A stretch of 46,068 nucleotides of DNA from Candidatus Obscuribacterales bacterium (GTDB lineage: Bacteria > Cyanobacteriota > Vampirovibrionia > Obscuribacterales > Obscuribacteraceae): the NCBI GenBank assembly GCA_020050835.1, contig JAGVKB010000060.1, positions 1-46,068 on the forward strand. Direction: 5' to 3'. The translations under genes were made by a program, and so were the position numbers. The stretch's first letter is position 1, and each line of letters begins with the position of its first letter. The notes below the pieces were generated by a model that saw only the letters and a program-made list of their open reading frames with translations, was not told the origin of the DNA and did not search any database. This document shows positions 8,702 to 16,902 of this stretch, piece by piece.

Positions 8702-9262
8702 TTAGAACTGTACTCCTTCCAGCGTCTTGATTAGCACGGACAGTGGTGGCAAGCAGCCGTCCCGCTCGGAGACTATCGCTTCCGGTTCCGGCCAGGCAAG
8801 CCCAAGCTCGGGATCAGCCCAATAGCAGCCGAGTTCGTCTGCTAAATCCCAATAATGGTCGACAGCATAAATGTGTATCGACTGCTCGTGATAATAAAAA
8901 CCGTGCGCGACTCCCGGTGGTATTTCTACCGCCGTCAGCCTTTCACCAGTCAGCTCGACGCTGCAAGCGAGACGCTCGGTTGCTGAACCGGAGCGCAAGT
9001 CAACCAAACCAAGGCTCATTCGCCCCTGCAGCAACAACAAATAGTCACTGTGCTTGAGATGCAGGTGTACGCCCCGCAGCACACGCGGGCTCGAGACTAC
9101 TGTGTTCCACTGGATAGGCTCGACCCGAGCTCCCCATTCCGCTCGAAAGATCTCGGTGACGGCACCGCGCGCATCTTTGTGCATCGCCAGATCGCGCAGC
9201 ACAACCCCATCTGGCAACCTGGTCGGTCTGACTCTTGGTTCGCTTCGTACTTCATTCGTCAT
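8702..9262 (-). CDS. RmlC-like (dTDP-4-dehydrorhamnose 3,5-epimerase-type) cupin
   Basis: A 186-residue cupin related to dTDP-sugar 3,5-epimerases. Supporting motifs are RGVHLHLKHSDYLLLLQGRMSLGLVDLR (the RGxH histidine of RmlC), IPPGVAHGFYY and the C-terminal WADPELGLAWP, which resembles the WnDPxxxIxWP of the family. The start is placed at the ATG at 9262, preceded by GGATCTACG; the frame opens at a TTG at 9280. It converges on the oxidoreductase gene with about 40 bp between the stops. It may be an epimerase or only a sugar-isomerase-like cupin. Confidence 0.78.
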   Translation of the reverse strand: MTNEVRSEPRVRPTRLPDGVVLRDLAMHKDARGAVTEIFRAEWGARVEPIQWNTVVSSPRVLRGVHLHLKHSDYLLLLQGRMSLGLVDLRSGSATERLACSVELTGERLTAVEIPPGVAHGFYYHEQSIHIYAVDHYWDLADELGCYWADPELGLAWPEPEAIVSERDGCLPPLSVLIKTLEGVQF

Positions 9263-9458
9263 CGTAGATCCGGTTCCCAATTACGGAATACAGAGCAATA
9301 AAACCTTGCCGCCTCTGCCAACACCTGCTCCAGGCATTTCACGCAAGGCAGTATTATAGCTGCCAAGCTCTGTCCATCAGCCCGTCTTAAGATTCAATGC
9401 TGGCTTGAATTGTTATACTACTTCTTATCGTATCTATCAAAAGAGAAAAAGTGACAGG

Positions 9459-9508
9459 GCCTGAAGCAGCGAGGTTATCCACTTGGGATATCCCCGCTGC
9501 TTCCAGGC
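9459..9508 (-). terminator. Rho-independent terminator after the small membrane protein
   Basis: The stem GCCTGxAGCAGCG / CGCTGCTxCCAGGC encloses a 17-nt loop. On the minus strand it is followed by a U-rich tail (CACTTTTTCTCTTTT). It lies about 45 bp beyond the stop of the gene at 9553-9909. Confidence 0.7.
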
Positions 9509-9552
9509 GCTCTGCCGAAGCTTGAGACAGGCGGTGTTATACCGGCGACAGT

Positions 9553-9909
9553 CTATCTGCGCCCGAAGATTCTTTTCACGAGCGAGATAGTGCCAACCCA
9601 GATTGAGACGACTACCCAGGCCAGGAAAGCCAACACCAGAATCGCCACGACCATCAGAACTACCAGAATCAGTGGTGTAGCAACCAGCGCCAGCAGGAGC
9701 GTGGCCAGTGCCAGCATATTGTCCGGCACGAAGAAGAGAATCTGGTCGAGCAAGCGATTGCTGCTGGCCCAAATCCAGGTGAACGTGTAGTAGGCCAGCG
9801 CGAAGGTCAAAAGAGCCCAGGCGATTCCGAAAACGAACGAGGTTGTCGCCCCGAACGCCTCCAGAAACCAGCTCTTGACCTTGATGAGGTTATCTTTCAG
9901 CGACATCAT
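9553..9909 (-). CDS. Small multi-pass membrane protein, unknown function
   Basis: A 118-residue protein starting at tandem ATGs (9909/9906) behind AAGGATCTC. It has three hydrophobic stretches: about residues 20-48, 62-80 and 80-108 (the last two nearly continuous, rich in Leu and Val). It ends in a basic tail, KRIFGRR. No domain is recognised. It is a single-gene unit between hairpins at 9459-9508 and 9964-9998. Its initiation region closely resembles that of the DUF4139 gene. Confidence 0.65.
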   Translation of the reverse strand: MMSLKDNLIKVKSWFLEAFGATTSFVFGIAWALLTFALAYYTFTWIWASSNRLLDQILFFVPDNMLALATLLLALVATPLILVVLMVVAILVLAFLAWVVVSIWVGTISLVKRIFGRR

Positions 9910-9963
9910 GAGATCCTTTGCAACCAGGTGGGAGCGAATCTAAAGCTGCTGTTTGTTTAGACG

Positions 9964-9998
9964 GCAGGGCCGGACGTTTTCAGACCGGCCGGCCCTGC
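9964..9998 (-). terminator. GC-rich terminator-like hairpin downstream of APC transporter
   Basis: GCAGGGCCGG and CCGGCCCTGC form a perfect 10-bp stem with a 15-nt loop containing TTTT, 24 bp beyond the stop of the transporter at 10022. There is no U-tract after the stem on the minus strand, so termination by this element is inferred. Confidence 0.5.
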
Positions 9999-10021
9999 TT
10001 GGTCCAACTCAAGCGCCGTAC

Positions 10022-11815
10022 TTACTTCTTCGAATCATCCGACTCGCGAAGCTTGCTGTGATAGCGCCCGTAGATGAAATAGATGCCCGCACCGATCGCC
10101 AGCCAGGCGATAAAGCGAACCCAGGTTACCCAGGGCAACGAGAGCATGAGCGCCAGGCTGATCGCGGCGCCTCCGGCCGGAATCCAGGGGATGCCGAGGA
10201 AGCGCTGCATAAGCCAGAGAACAATGCTGCCGGCAGCCATACCACCAGTGACCAGCACCCAGAGGCTGTCAATGCCGTTCAGCTGCATGACACCAGCGGC
10301 GATACCGCCTCCGACTCCCAACAAAATGGGAACGTATGGGGCATCCGGGCAGCGGAACTTGCGGGGACGATCCGGCTCCAGCTTGCGCAGGACGATCACG
10401 CCCACGCAGACAAGGACGAAGGCAGCCAGCGTTCCGATGCTGGTCAGCTCGGCGAGCTCACCGATCGGCAGCAGCGCCGCCAGAAGGGCAATCACGGCTC
10501 CGCAACACCAGATCGACCGGTAAGGAGTCTGATACTGCGGATGTACCTTGCTGAAGAAGGGCACAACCAGCCCGTCCTTCGACATGCGCATCATGATGCG
10601 AGCCTGCGAAGACAGCGACAGGAGGAGCACCGAAGTGATGCTGGCGATCACGCCGACGGCCAGCACGGGCACTGCCCAGTGATAGCCGAGACGGTCCAGA
10701 ATGGTGATGAACGCCGCTCCTTCTTGCTGCGGCTGACCGGGTACCGCCAGCGTAGTCCAGGAAACGGCACCGATGATCGTGACCGCCACCAGCACGTAAA
10801 CGAAGGTGCTGATGCCCAGACTGCCCAGGATGCCCCATTTCATGTCGTTCTGCGGGTCGCGACACTCCTCGGCGTGACAGGTCAACGCATCGAAGCCGAT
10901 GAAGGCGAAGAAGATCGCCCCGGCACCGGCCATCATGCCGCGCAGCCCATTGGGCATGAACGGATGCAAGTTGACCGGGTCGAAATGCCAGATGCCCAGC
11001 ATGACGAAAAGCGCAATCACGGCCAGTTTGACGACCACGAAAATGCTCGTCACCTTGGCGGTGTGCTCCATCCCCTTCACGAGCAGGAAGTTGAGCGCCA
11101 CCACGATGCCGATTGCGCAGAGATCAATGCTGGTCAGGTGGCGGAATACGTCGAAGGCCATCACACCACCGCAGACCAGTGCGATCAGCGAGGCGACCAG
11201 GGCGGTCACCGTCTTGACGCGGCTCTTATCGGCGGCGTTTGGATGGCGCAATTCAGCAATCGACCTCAACGTCACTGCCACACCGACTGTCAGCATGATC
11301 AGCGCGAGAACCATGCTGCCCCAGGGCACCACTTTCGGTGCGTGCGAGAGATAGTCGGGCAGGTGAATCCCAACGACTGCCAGAATGCCTTGCAGGTATG
11401 AGCTCCACCCAACAGCGACCGCCGAAGCGCCGAAGGCATACTCCAGAATCAGGTCCCAGCCGATGATCCAGGCCGGCAGCTCACCCAGCGTGGCATAGAC
11501 GTACGTGTAGGAGGATCCCGACGCTGGAATCAATGCGGACAGCTCGCCAAAGGCGAATGCCACCAGCAGAAGCGCCAGCCCGCACAGCAGGAAGGACATG
11601 ATGATCGACGGACCAGCCGAGAGTTCCGGGTGGTCCACATTCAAGATGGCCGGGCCGGTCAGGACGAACAGTCCAGTACCGATGATGCCGGCCACACCCA
11701 TCGAGATCAGACTGCGCGCGGTCAGCACTTTCTTCAGCTGCGGACCGTCAGCGGTGTCATCACCACCTTGCAGGTGGTCGAGCGTCTTGCGACGAAAGAG
11801 ACTTTTCATGCTCAT
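10022..11815 (-). CDS. APC-superfamily amino acid permease (cationic amino acid transporter-like)
   Basis: A 597-residue inner-membrane transporter with about 14 hydrophobic segments. The N-terminal LTARSLISMGVAGIIGTGLFVLTG is the unwound TM1 substrate-binding motif of APC carriers. AFAFGELSALIPASGSSYTYVYATLGELPAWIIGWDL and FFAFIGFDALTCHAEECRDPQ are characteristic of the CAT/YfnA branch. It probably imports an amino acid by H+ symport or exchange; the substrate is unknown. The AAAAGGGG ribosome site lies 9 nt before the ATG at 11815. Codons are strongly G/C-ending, which creates a long false frame on the plus strand. A second APC carrier lies immediately upstream on the same strand but is a separate unit. 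Confidence 0.88.
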   Translation of the reverse strand: MSMKSLFRRKTLDHLQGGDDTADGPQLKKVLTARSLISMGVAGIIGTGLFVLTGPAILNVDHPELSAGPSIIMSFLLCGLALLLVAFAFGELSALIPASGSSYTYVYATLGELPAWIIGWDLILEYAFGASAVAVGWSSYLQGILAVVGIHLPDYLSHAPKVVPWGSMVLALIMLTVGVAVTLRSIAELRHPNAADKSRVKTVTALVASLIALVCGGVMAFDVFRHLTSIDLCAIGIVVALNFLLVKGMEHTAKVTSIFVVVKLAVIALFVMLGIWHFDPVNLHPFMPNGLRGMMAGAGAIFFAFIGFDALTCHAEECRDPQNDMKWGILGSLGISTFVYVLVAVTIIGAVSWTTLAVPGQPQQEGAAFITILDRLGYHWAVPVLAVGVIASITSVLLLSLSSQARIMMRMSKDGLVVPFFSKVHPQYQTPYRSIWCCGAVIALLAALLPIGELAELTSIGTLAAFVLVCVGVIVLRKLEPDRPRKFRCPDAPYVPILLGVGGGIAAGVMQLNGIDSLWVLVTGGMAAGSIVLWLMQRFLGIPWIPAGGAAISLALMLSLPWVTWVRFIAWLAIGAGIYFIYGRYHSKLRESDDSKK

Positions 11816-12132
11816 GTGAATTGACCCCTTTTAAAAGCGAATGTCCCCGGCTCACGAACCGAAGACATCAGAAAGGTGGACTACAACGAGAGCGCAATTG
11901 CGCCCCGAAGGAATCAGTTAACTCAGCGACTTTTTTCCAGCCAGGACTAGTTATGACTCCTTTCAAACTCAAAAAAATGCAGGTACTGTACCAAGCTAGA
12001 GAAATAGCCTCTTGAGAATCAAGAGCTACTGCCAGACATTAAGATCTACATGTGCGCTAGCTGTAATGAAGGAGGTCGGCAGTCAATCACTTGACAACAA
12101 CTCGAGCTGCTTGTCCTGTGAGGCAAGGCCTC
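11816..12132. other. Intergenic region between two APC transporters
   Basis: No gene is visible in these 317 bp. A hairpin at 12005-12028 (TAGcCTCTTG / CAAGAGCTA) lies about 105 bp beyond the stop of the upstream transporter and may serve as its terminator. The promoter of the 10022-11815 gene must lie in the part nearest 11816. Confidence 0.45.
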
Positions 12133-13632
12133 TTATTGCTTAGCTTGATCGACTTGCGAGCGATACCACCAATAAATCGGCACGCCGGCCGCCAACAGGA
12201 GAATCCCGGTTAGTTGATGCATGCGCCCGGCGCAAATGAAAGCTGCAAAGCCGTAAACCAGAGTCGTGAAAACTGTCATTAACCAGGCGACGGCATTGCC
12301 TTTGCTCCCCAGACGAAACGGACGAGGCATCTCAGGATCTGTGTATCGAAGACCGATCAGACAAAAGCCGTACAGCATCGCCGCAAATGCATAAATAAAC
12401 CCGAACACTTCGCACAAGAATGAGTATGCGTCCGGACAATATCCGGTGCGAGCCAATAGATTCGCGCCGACACCGATGCCGCACAAACACCAGAATTGGA
12501 ACCAGAGCGTATAACTCGGCACTTTAGTACGCTCATTAAGACGCCCGAATTGAGCGGGAAACAATCCTGTCTTTGCCATGGAGAAACCGACCCTGGCACA
12601 GGTCAGCAAGCACGTGAAACTGCAGCCAACGATTGAAACGACCACAGCAGCGAACATCAGAGTTCCGGCCAGCTTGCCGCCGAGAAATCCCGCCAGCGCA
12701 GCACAATTGGCTTGAACACCGGTTCCAGCAATTACCATCGTGGTTTTGTCGGCGCTCAAGACGTAAGGGGAGGCGACGCTGACACAAAAGCACATCGCCA
12801 TGTAAATGATTCCTACCGCAAACAGCGTCGATAGAATCGCCCGTGGAACCGTCTTTTGAGCATTCGCCGTTTCGGACGAAGTGCATCCAGCTAACTCCAC
12901 TCCACCGTATCCAGCTACAGCAAGCATCAGCACTCCAGCCACATTGGACCAGAAATCGGCATCGCCCGACGGAGCCTGGGCATGCATCAAATTAGCTAGA
13001 GAGGTCGATGGTGCCTGGAACACCAGCGCTCCAAATGCCACTGCCGCAAACAACTTAATCAGTGTTATTACATTGTTGAGCGTCGTCGCCTGCCCGACAT
13101 TCATCAGATTGAGCACTGTCGTCGTTGCAAACAATCCGACGATTACGACGGGACCGAACCAGAGTGGCGCACCGCTGGGATTGCCCCAATAGGCGCTCGT
13201 CAACAGATCGGCCAGACCGTTAGACATGCAGCTCAAACCGGTCAGCATCGCTATCCAGAAAAGCCAGCCGGTCAAAAAACCGATCATCTCTCCGGCTCCG
13301 GGAATCATGCGCTTGAACGCATAATACTTGTAGACATAAGGGCCGCCGGCAGCGGGAAACATCGATGACAGCTCAGCCAGGATCAACGCTAAAGGCAAGG
13401 TCATCAGGCAAGACAGCCCCCAGGCGGTGAGCGCGGCCAACGGACCGGCTTTAGCGATCATCGGACCGTGGATGAGCCACGCCATCGAACCGATAATGGA
13501 CCCGACTCCCAGCATCCATGCGCCAAATGGGCTAATGCCCACTTTCATATTGGCGCCAATTTGAGCGGTCTCGACTACAGCAGACTTGCTCGATGGGCCT
13601 TCTTTGATAACTTCGTTCGAGGCAACTGGCAC
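12133..13632 (-). CDS. APC-superfamily amino acid permease
   Basis: A 499-residue transporter with about 12 hydrophobic segments. The N-terminal MKVGISPFGAWMLGVGSIIGSMAWLIHGPMIAKAGP matches the TM1 region of APC amino-acid/polyamine carriers; ILAELSSMFPAAGGPYVYKYYAF matches TM3. It starts with GTG at 13632 behind AGGAG at good spacing; no closer ATG fits. The C-terminal YRSQVDQAKQ tail is short and polar. Codon use is less G/C-biased than in the neighbouring permease, so the two are not recent duplicates. The substrate is unknown. Confidence 0.85.
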   Translation of the reverse strand: MPVASNEVIKEGPSSKSAVVETAQIGANMKVGISPFGAWMLGVGSIIGSMAWLIHGPMIAKAGPLAALTAWGLSCLMTLPLALILAELSSMFPAAGGPYVYKYYAFKRMIPGAGEMIGFLTGWLFWIAMLTGLSCMSNGLADLLTSAYWGNPSGAPLWFGPVVIVGLFATTTVLNLMNVGQATTLNNVITLIKLFAAVAFGALVFQAPSTSLANLMHAQAPSGDADFWSNVAGVLMLAVAGYGGVELAGCTSSETANAQKTVPRAILSTLFAVGIIYMAMCFCVSVASPYVLSADKTTMVIAGTGVQANCAALAGFLGGKLAGTLMFAAVVVSIVGCSFTCLLTCARVGFSMAKTGLFPAQFGRLNERTKVPSYTLWFQFWCLCGIGVGANLLARTGYCPDAYSFLCEVFGFIYAFAAMLYGFCLIGLRYTDPEMPRPFRLGSKGNAVAWLMTVFTTLVYGFAAFICAGRMHQLTGILLLAAGVPIYWWYRSQVDQAKQ

Positions 13633-13896
13633 GACTGAGCGCTCCTGACAGTCCGGGAAACTGAGAATGTTACACCGCCAGATAGTTCATGTCACTCGTG
13701 GTTTCACCGGTAAGACTGCCGCCCACCTCGAAGTTCTGACCGGCTTGCGGTCAAAACGAGCATTGTTCGTGCCATAGCGTATACGGTCCGGCTCCAGCTA
13801 AGTTAGCGCTAACGATCGGACTATTTTGAGAGTCAAACCAGAAAGCGCTCGCTTGCTCTTACCTTTTACGCTTACTACATCTACTCGTATTAACTC

Positions 13897-13942
13897 AAAA
13901 AAAGGGGGGCAGAGGCGATATTTAAATCACCCCTGCTGCCCC
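13897..13942 (-). terminator. Rho-independent terminator of the 14014-15066 gene
   Basis: GGGGCAG at 13906-13912 pairs with CTGCCCC at 13936-13942 around an AT-rich loop. On the minus strand seven consecutive T residues follow directly. It lies about 70 bp beyond the stop. The remaining sequence from 13633 to 13896 holds the transporter promoter and no visible gene. Confidence 0.85.
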
Positions 13943-14013
13943 AATTGAAATCAATGCCAAGACCGCCGGCTAACCGATTTTACGTGGTCAATCACCGCCT
14001 CCCGAGCCTCGAC

Positions 14014-15066
14014 TCAGGAGTACAGCGTCGGCTTCATGGCGCGAGCCTTGTCATTCAGGGGCTTCCACAGCCAGAGATTCGGCAAGGTGATATTGTCCTG
14101 CTGCCACTTGGCACCACCCAGGTTGTACTCCTGGGGAATGTGCTTTTGCGGCAGGCTCTGGAGAGCGGTAATCCAGGACTCCTGGCGACGCGTCAGTTTG
14201 GCTCCGGCAGCCTTGACCCGGGCGATGCCGGCCGTCAGGTCGGCCATGTTCTTATCCTGGTCGGGAATGGTATACCGGTATCCCGACGCCTCGCACCACT
14301 TCGCCACGTGGAAATGGCTGGCTGCGACTTCCATGATGTCGTAGCCCATGGTCTGGCAGAGCTGGGTGAAGTTCTCCTCCATCAGGTCGGCCGCATCCTG
14401 AATCGGCTCGGCCCACTGACCCGGCGCACGTTCGGAATCCCACGCCCGGGCAAACAACTTGAGGAAGAGCTCCGGACGGTCGGCGAACTTGTAAGGGTTC
14501 GCGTCGAACGCCTCCAGCTCCTTGTCGCCACAGGCACCACTGACGGTGGAGCCCGGCGAGTAGCAGAACAAGTACAACTCGACGGTCTTCGCCTCCGGGA
14601 AGAAGTTGCCGTTGAGCTTGGCGTCGCTGTACGGAAAGTGCTCGAGAGCACAGTCGTCAGCTTCCTTGGTGCCGTCGTAGCGGCGGTCACGCAGCGCCAC
14701 CTTCCAGATCAGCTGGTGCTGCTTGGCGCGGGCGTCGCCGTAGGCAGCGAACACCTCGAGCTTGATGCCGTCGCGGCGGATGATCAGCTTGCCCCGCTTG
14801 AACCGGTAAACCGTGTGGAAGTAGGGATAGCGAGCCTTGTCCGTCTTGCCGTCGATCACGTGTCCGTTGAGGTTGAACACCGTGTCCTCCGGAATCTCCA
14901 GGGCCGCATCATCCCTGAGTCGCGGGCCGTCCGAAGAGCGAAACGGACCAAGGAGGGCTTTCACCACCGGAGTGACGAGCATGTTCCAAACTTGCTCGTC
15001 GGTGATCTCCGCTACCGGCGTCTGCCTGGCGAGAGCCTTGGGATCGTGCTGCAGGAATTTCATCAT
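14014..15066 (-). CDS. Hypothetical protein, about 350 residues, no family recognised
   Basis: Starts at tandem ATGs (15066/15063) behind GAAGGAAG, giving 350 residues. No signal peptide or membrane segment is seen, so it is predicted to be cytoplasmic. The middle is rich in aromatic and charged residues (YPYFHTVYRFKRGKLIIRRDG, a beta-rich stretch). There is a YSPGSTVSGACGD segment near residues 180-192 and a helical C-terminal third ending in WLWKPLNDKARAMKPTLYS. Strongly G/C-ending codons, a good ribosome site and a textbook terminator all indicate a genuine, well-expressed single gene. The long plus-strand frame over it is a shadow. I cannot assign a function. Confidence 0.75.
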   Translation of the reverse strand: MMKFLQHDPKALARQTPVAEITDEQVWNMLVTPVVKALLGPFRSSDGPRLRDDAALEIPEDTVFNLNGHVIDGKTDKARYPYFHTVYRFKRGKLIIRRDGIKLEVFAAYGDARAKQHQLIWKVALRDRRYDGTKEADDCALEHFPYSDAKLNGNFFPEAKTVELYLFCYSPGSTVSGACGDKELEAFDANPYKFADRPELFLKLFARAWDSERAPGQWAEPIQDAADLMEENFTQLCQTMGYDIMEVAASHFHVAKWCEASGYRYTIPDQDKNMADLTAGIARVKAAGAKLTRRQESWITALQSLPQKHIPQEYNLGGAKWQQDNITLPNLWLWKPLNDKARAMKPTLYS

Positions 15067-15523
15067 TGCAATCACTTCCTTCTTGCTGCAGTCTTACTTG
15101 AAATGCGTTGGACGGCTGCAGAACAGCCAACGCCTTCAGCGCAGAAGCCTCGAAGAATGAGCTGCCAGCCACCCGTGGCTAACAGTTCGCCCGATTGGCA
15201 AACCCAAGAAGTACATTCGGCACAAAACGCCATTCACAAAGTGAAGGAGCTGTTTGTCGAAATCTCCAGGAGTCAAACCTTGCGGGGTAGATATCCTTCT
15301 TGTAAAAAAGAAACGTGTGTTTTAGAGCCTATGCTTGATCGCCTGGCTCATTCAAGAGCAGCAGCAATAGCTTTTAAGCCTTCTAATGCTCAACAAGTAA
15401 ACAGTCTCTCAGGAAGACCGATTCGTACCCAGTTGATCGATTTGTCAAGCCTTAGCCATTGGCGCAACTAACCGAGCTGGTAAAAAGAGCCTTGACTGCT
15501 CTTCTGAAATGAGCGGCCCACAC
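15067..15523. other. Intergenic region, about 460 bp, no confident gene
   Basis: It contains the promoter of the minus-strand hypothetical gene. A plus-strand frame stays open to 15471, but it is the tail of the antisense shadow of that gene. A GTG-initiated piece near 15241 has no good ribosome site. A short AGCCACccGTGGCT inverted repeat lies near 15166. Nothing else stands out. Confidence 0.45.
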
Positions 15524-16651
15524 TCACCCGTTGACAACGTCAATTAATTCGCGAACATCAACTCCGACCAATCCGAGATCGCTCAGTCCACGCCCATCTT
15601 TTCGCAGATCACATTCAGTTACTACGGAAGCAAGCTGAATGATGGAATCGATGACCGGTACGGGAAGCCGAGCCAGACGTGCAAACTCCTCGATCAGTAC
15701 AAACGTCTCAGTGACGTCTCTTCGCAATTTCTTGCGCAAACTATCGACTGATTGTCGCGTCGAGCCATCTTCCAACATAAAGTCAGCCAAACCGGAGAGC
15801 ATTTCGCTCAGCGAACTGCCAGCAGCTCCGGTGTAATCGACCAGTGTTTGCGCCAATCCTGGCAGCGGTACGGCAAACTCCCTGGCGACCGCTTGGAGCT
15901 CTCCTGCCAGCGCCGAGATAATCGATACCATCGCCGGTGTCATCAGTCCGGCCGATTTCGGGGTCTCCGCTCCCTTGGGAGAGACGATTCTGAAGAGTCT
16001 CAAGGCAGTTCGAATCAATCTTTCCACTTCTGCGAATCCTCGCTCCAAAACATTGGAAGCAGGGACCAACCCTCCCCACAAGCTGCTGACAACCAACAAT
16101 CCTCGGTGGGTTTCGTTTCTAGATAAACCACAAATGCTGACTCGCTTACGAGGACCTATCAAGAGCGCTACGCTGCCCTCGATTTTCACCGAGTCGTATA
16201 GTCTTCCCATTTCGAGCACATTTACCTGCATTCCCGGCCTGGCAACATTGAGCAGGCGCGTAAACTGCAGAGCTGCTCCCAACGGAGCTTCGGCCAGTAA
16301 AATCGTTTGTCCACTGGAAATTTGAGGAGCAAGAGCGCTGAGAGTCGCACCGTATTCGATGGCGGGCACTGATAGCAGCACAACCGGAGCTCCCTTGAGA
16401 ACATTACCGATCTGGTCCGATACTAAAGTAAACCTGGTCCGCCCTCGAACGTGTCCAACCCGGGCATTGCGCTCGCGCACCTCGCACTCTTCCGGCGCCG
16501 AACCATCGCTCGACCAAAGCCTCACTGCCTGCCCGGAAGCAGCAAGCATAGAAGCGATCGCCAGACTGACTTTGCCATCGCCGATGATGGCTAGTTCCGG
16601 CGGCGATACCGGGGTGGAGGCCGATTGAATAGTATGGACTGGAACAGGCAT
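15524..16651 (-). CDS. Opine/octopine dehydrogenase-like NAD(P) oxidoreductase
   Basis: A 375-residue two-domain protein. The N-terminal Rossmann part begins ELAIIGDGKVSLAIASMLAASGQAVRLWSSD (an altered GxGxxG with Asp and Ser), with VVLLSVPAIEYGATL further on. The C-terminal helical half (LMTPAMVSIISALAGELQAVAREFAVPLPGLAQTLVDYTG) resembles the substrate domain of the NAD/NADP octopine/nopaline dehydrogenase and 6PGDH-like families. Such enzymes reductively couple amino acids to 2-oxo acids, but the substrate here is unknown. The ATG at 16651 is preferred over a GTG two codons earlier; no strong ribosome site is visible. It is divergent from a KARI-like gene 250 bp away, which makes a shared pathway plausible. 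Confidence 0.62.
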   Translation of the reverse strand: MPVPVHTIQSASTPVSPPELAIIGDGKVSLAIASMLAASGQAVRLWSSDGSAPEECEVRERNARVGHVRGRTRFTLVSDQIGNVLKGAPVVLLSVPAIEYGATLSALAPQISSGQTILLAEAPLGAALQFTRLLNVARPGMQVNVLEMGRLYDSVKIEGSVALLIGPRKRVSICGLSRNETHRGLLVVSSLWGGLVPASNVLERGFAEVERLIRTALRLFRIVSPKGAETPKSAGLMTPAMVSIISALAGELQAVAREFAVPLPGLAQTLVDYTGAAGSSLSEMLSGLADFMLEDGSTRQSVDSLRKKLRRDVTETFVLIEEFARLARLPVPVIDSIIQLASVVTECDLRKDGRGLSDLGLVGVDVRELIDVVNG

Positions 16652-16902
16652 ATGCACGCTGGATAACTTAAGGGATATCGGATATCTGAAGCGCTATATT
16701 TTTTTACAAAACCGGCTCAATCAGCTAATCCAAAGCTGGTCACCACCGGGCAAATTAGTTCGGGTTCACAAAGGATAGTCAAGATTGATCGGGATTGCAA
16801 GCTTCACAACGAATCTTTAATCTCGATTAGACACAACCGGCGATAGTAGAATTCGTATCCTACTTCTCGAATTTAGTCATCCAGAGAAGCTCAGGAGAAA
16901 CA

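Noticed and set aside
9953-11401. 482-codon plus-strand frame opposite the APC permease
   Set aside because: The translation is His/Arg/Gln-rich and low complexity, typical of an antisense shadow of a membrane-protein gene.
13945-15471. 508-codon plus-strand frame opposite the 14-kb orphan gene
   Set aside because: The minus-strand gene has the ribosome site, terminator and codon bias; the plus-strand start overlaps the terminator.
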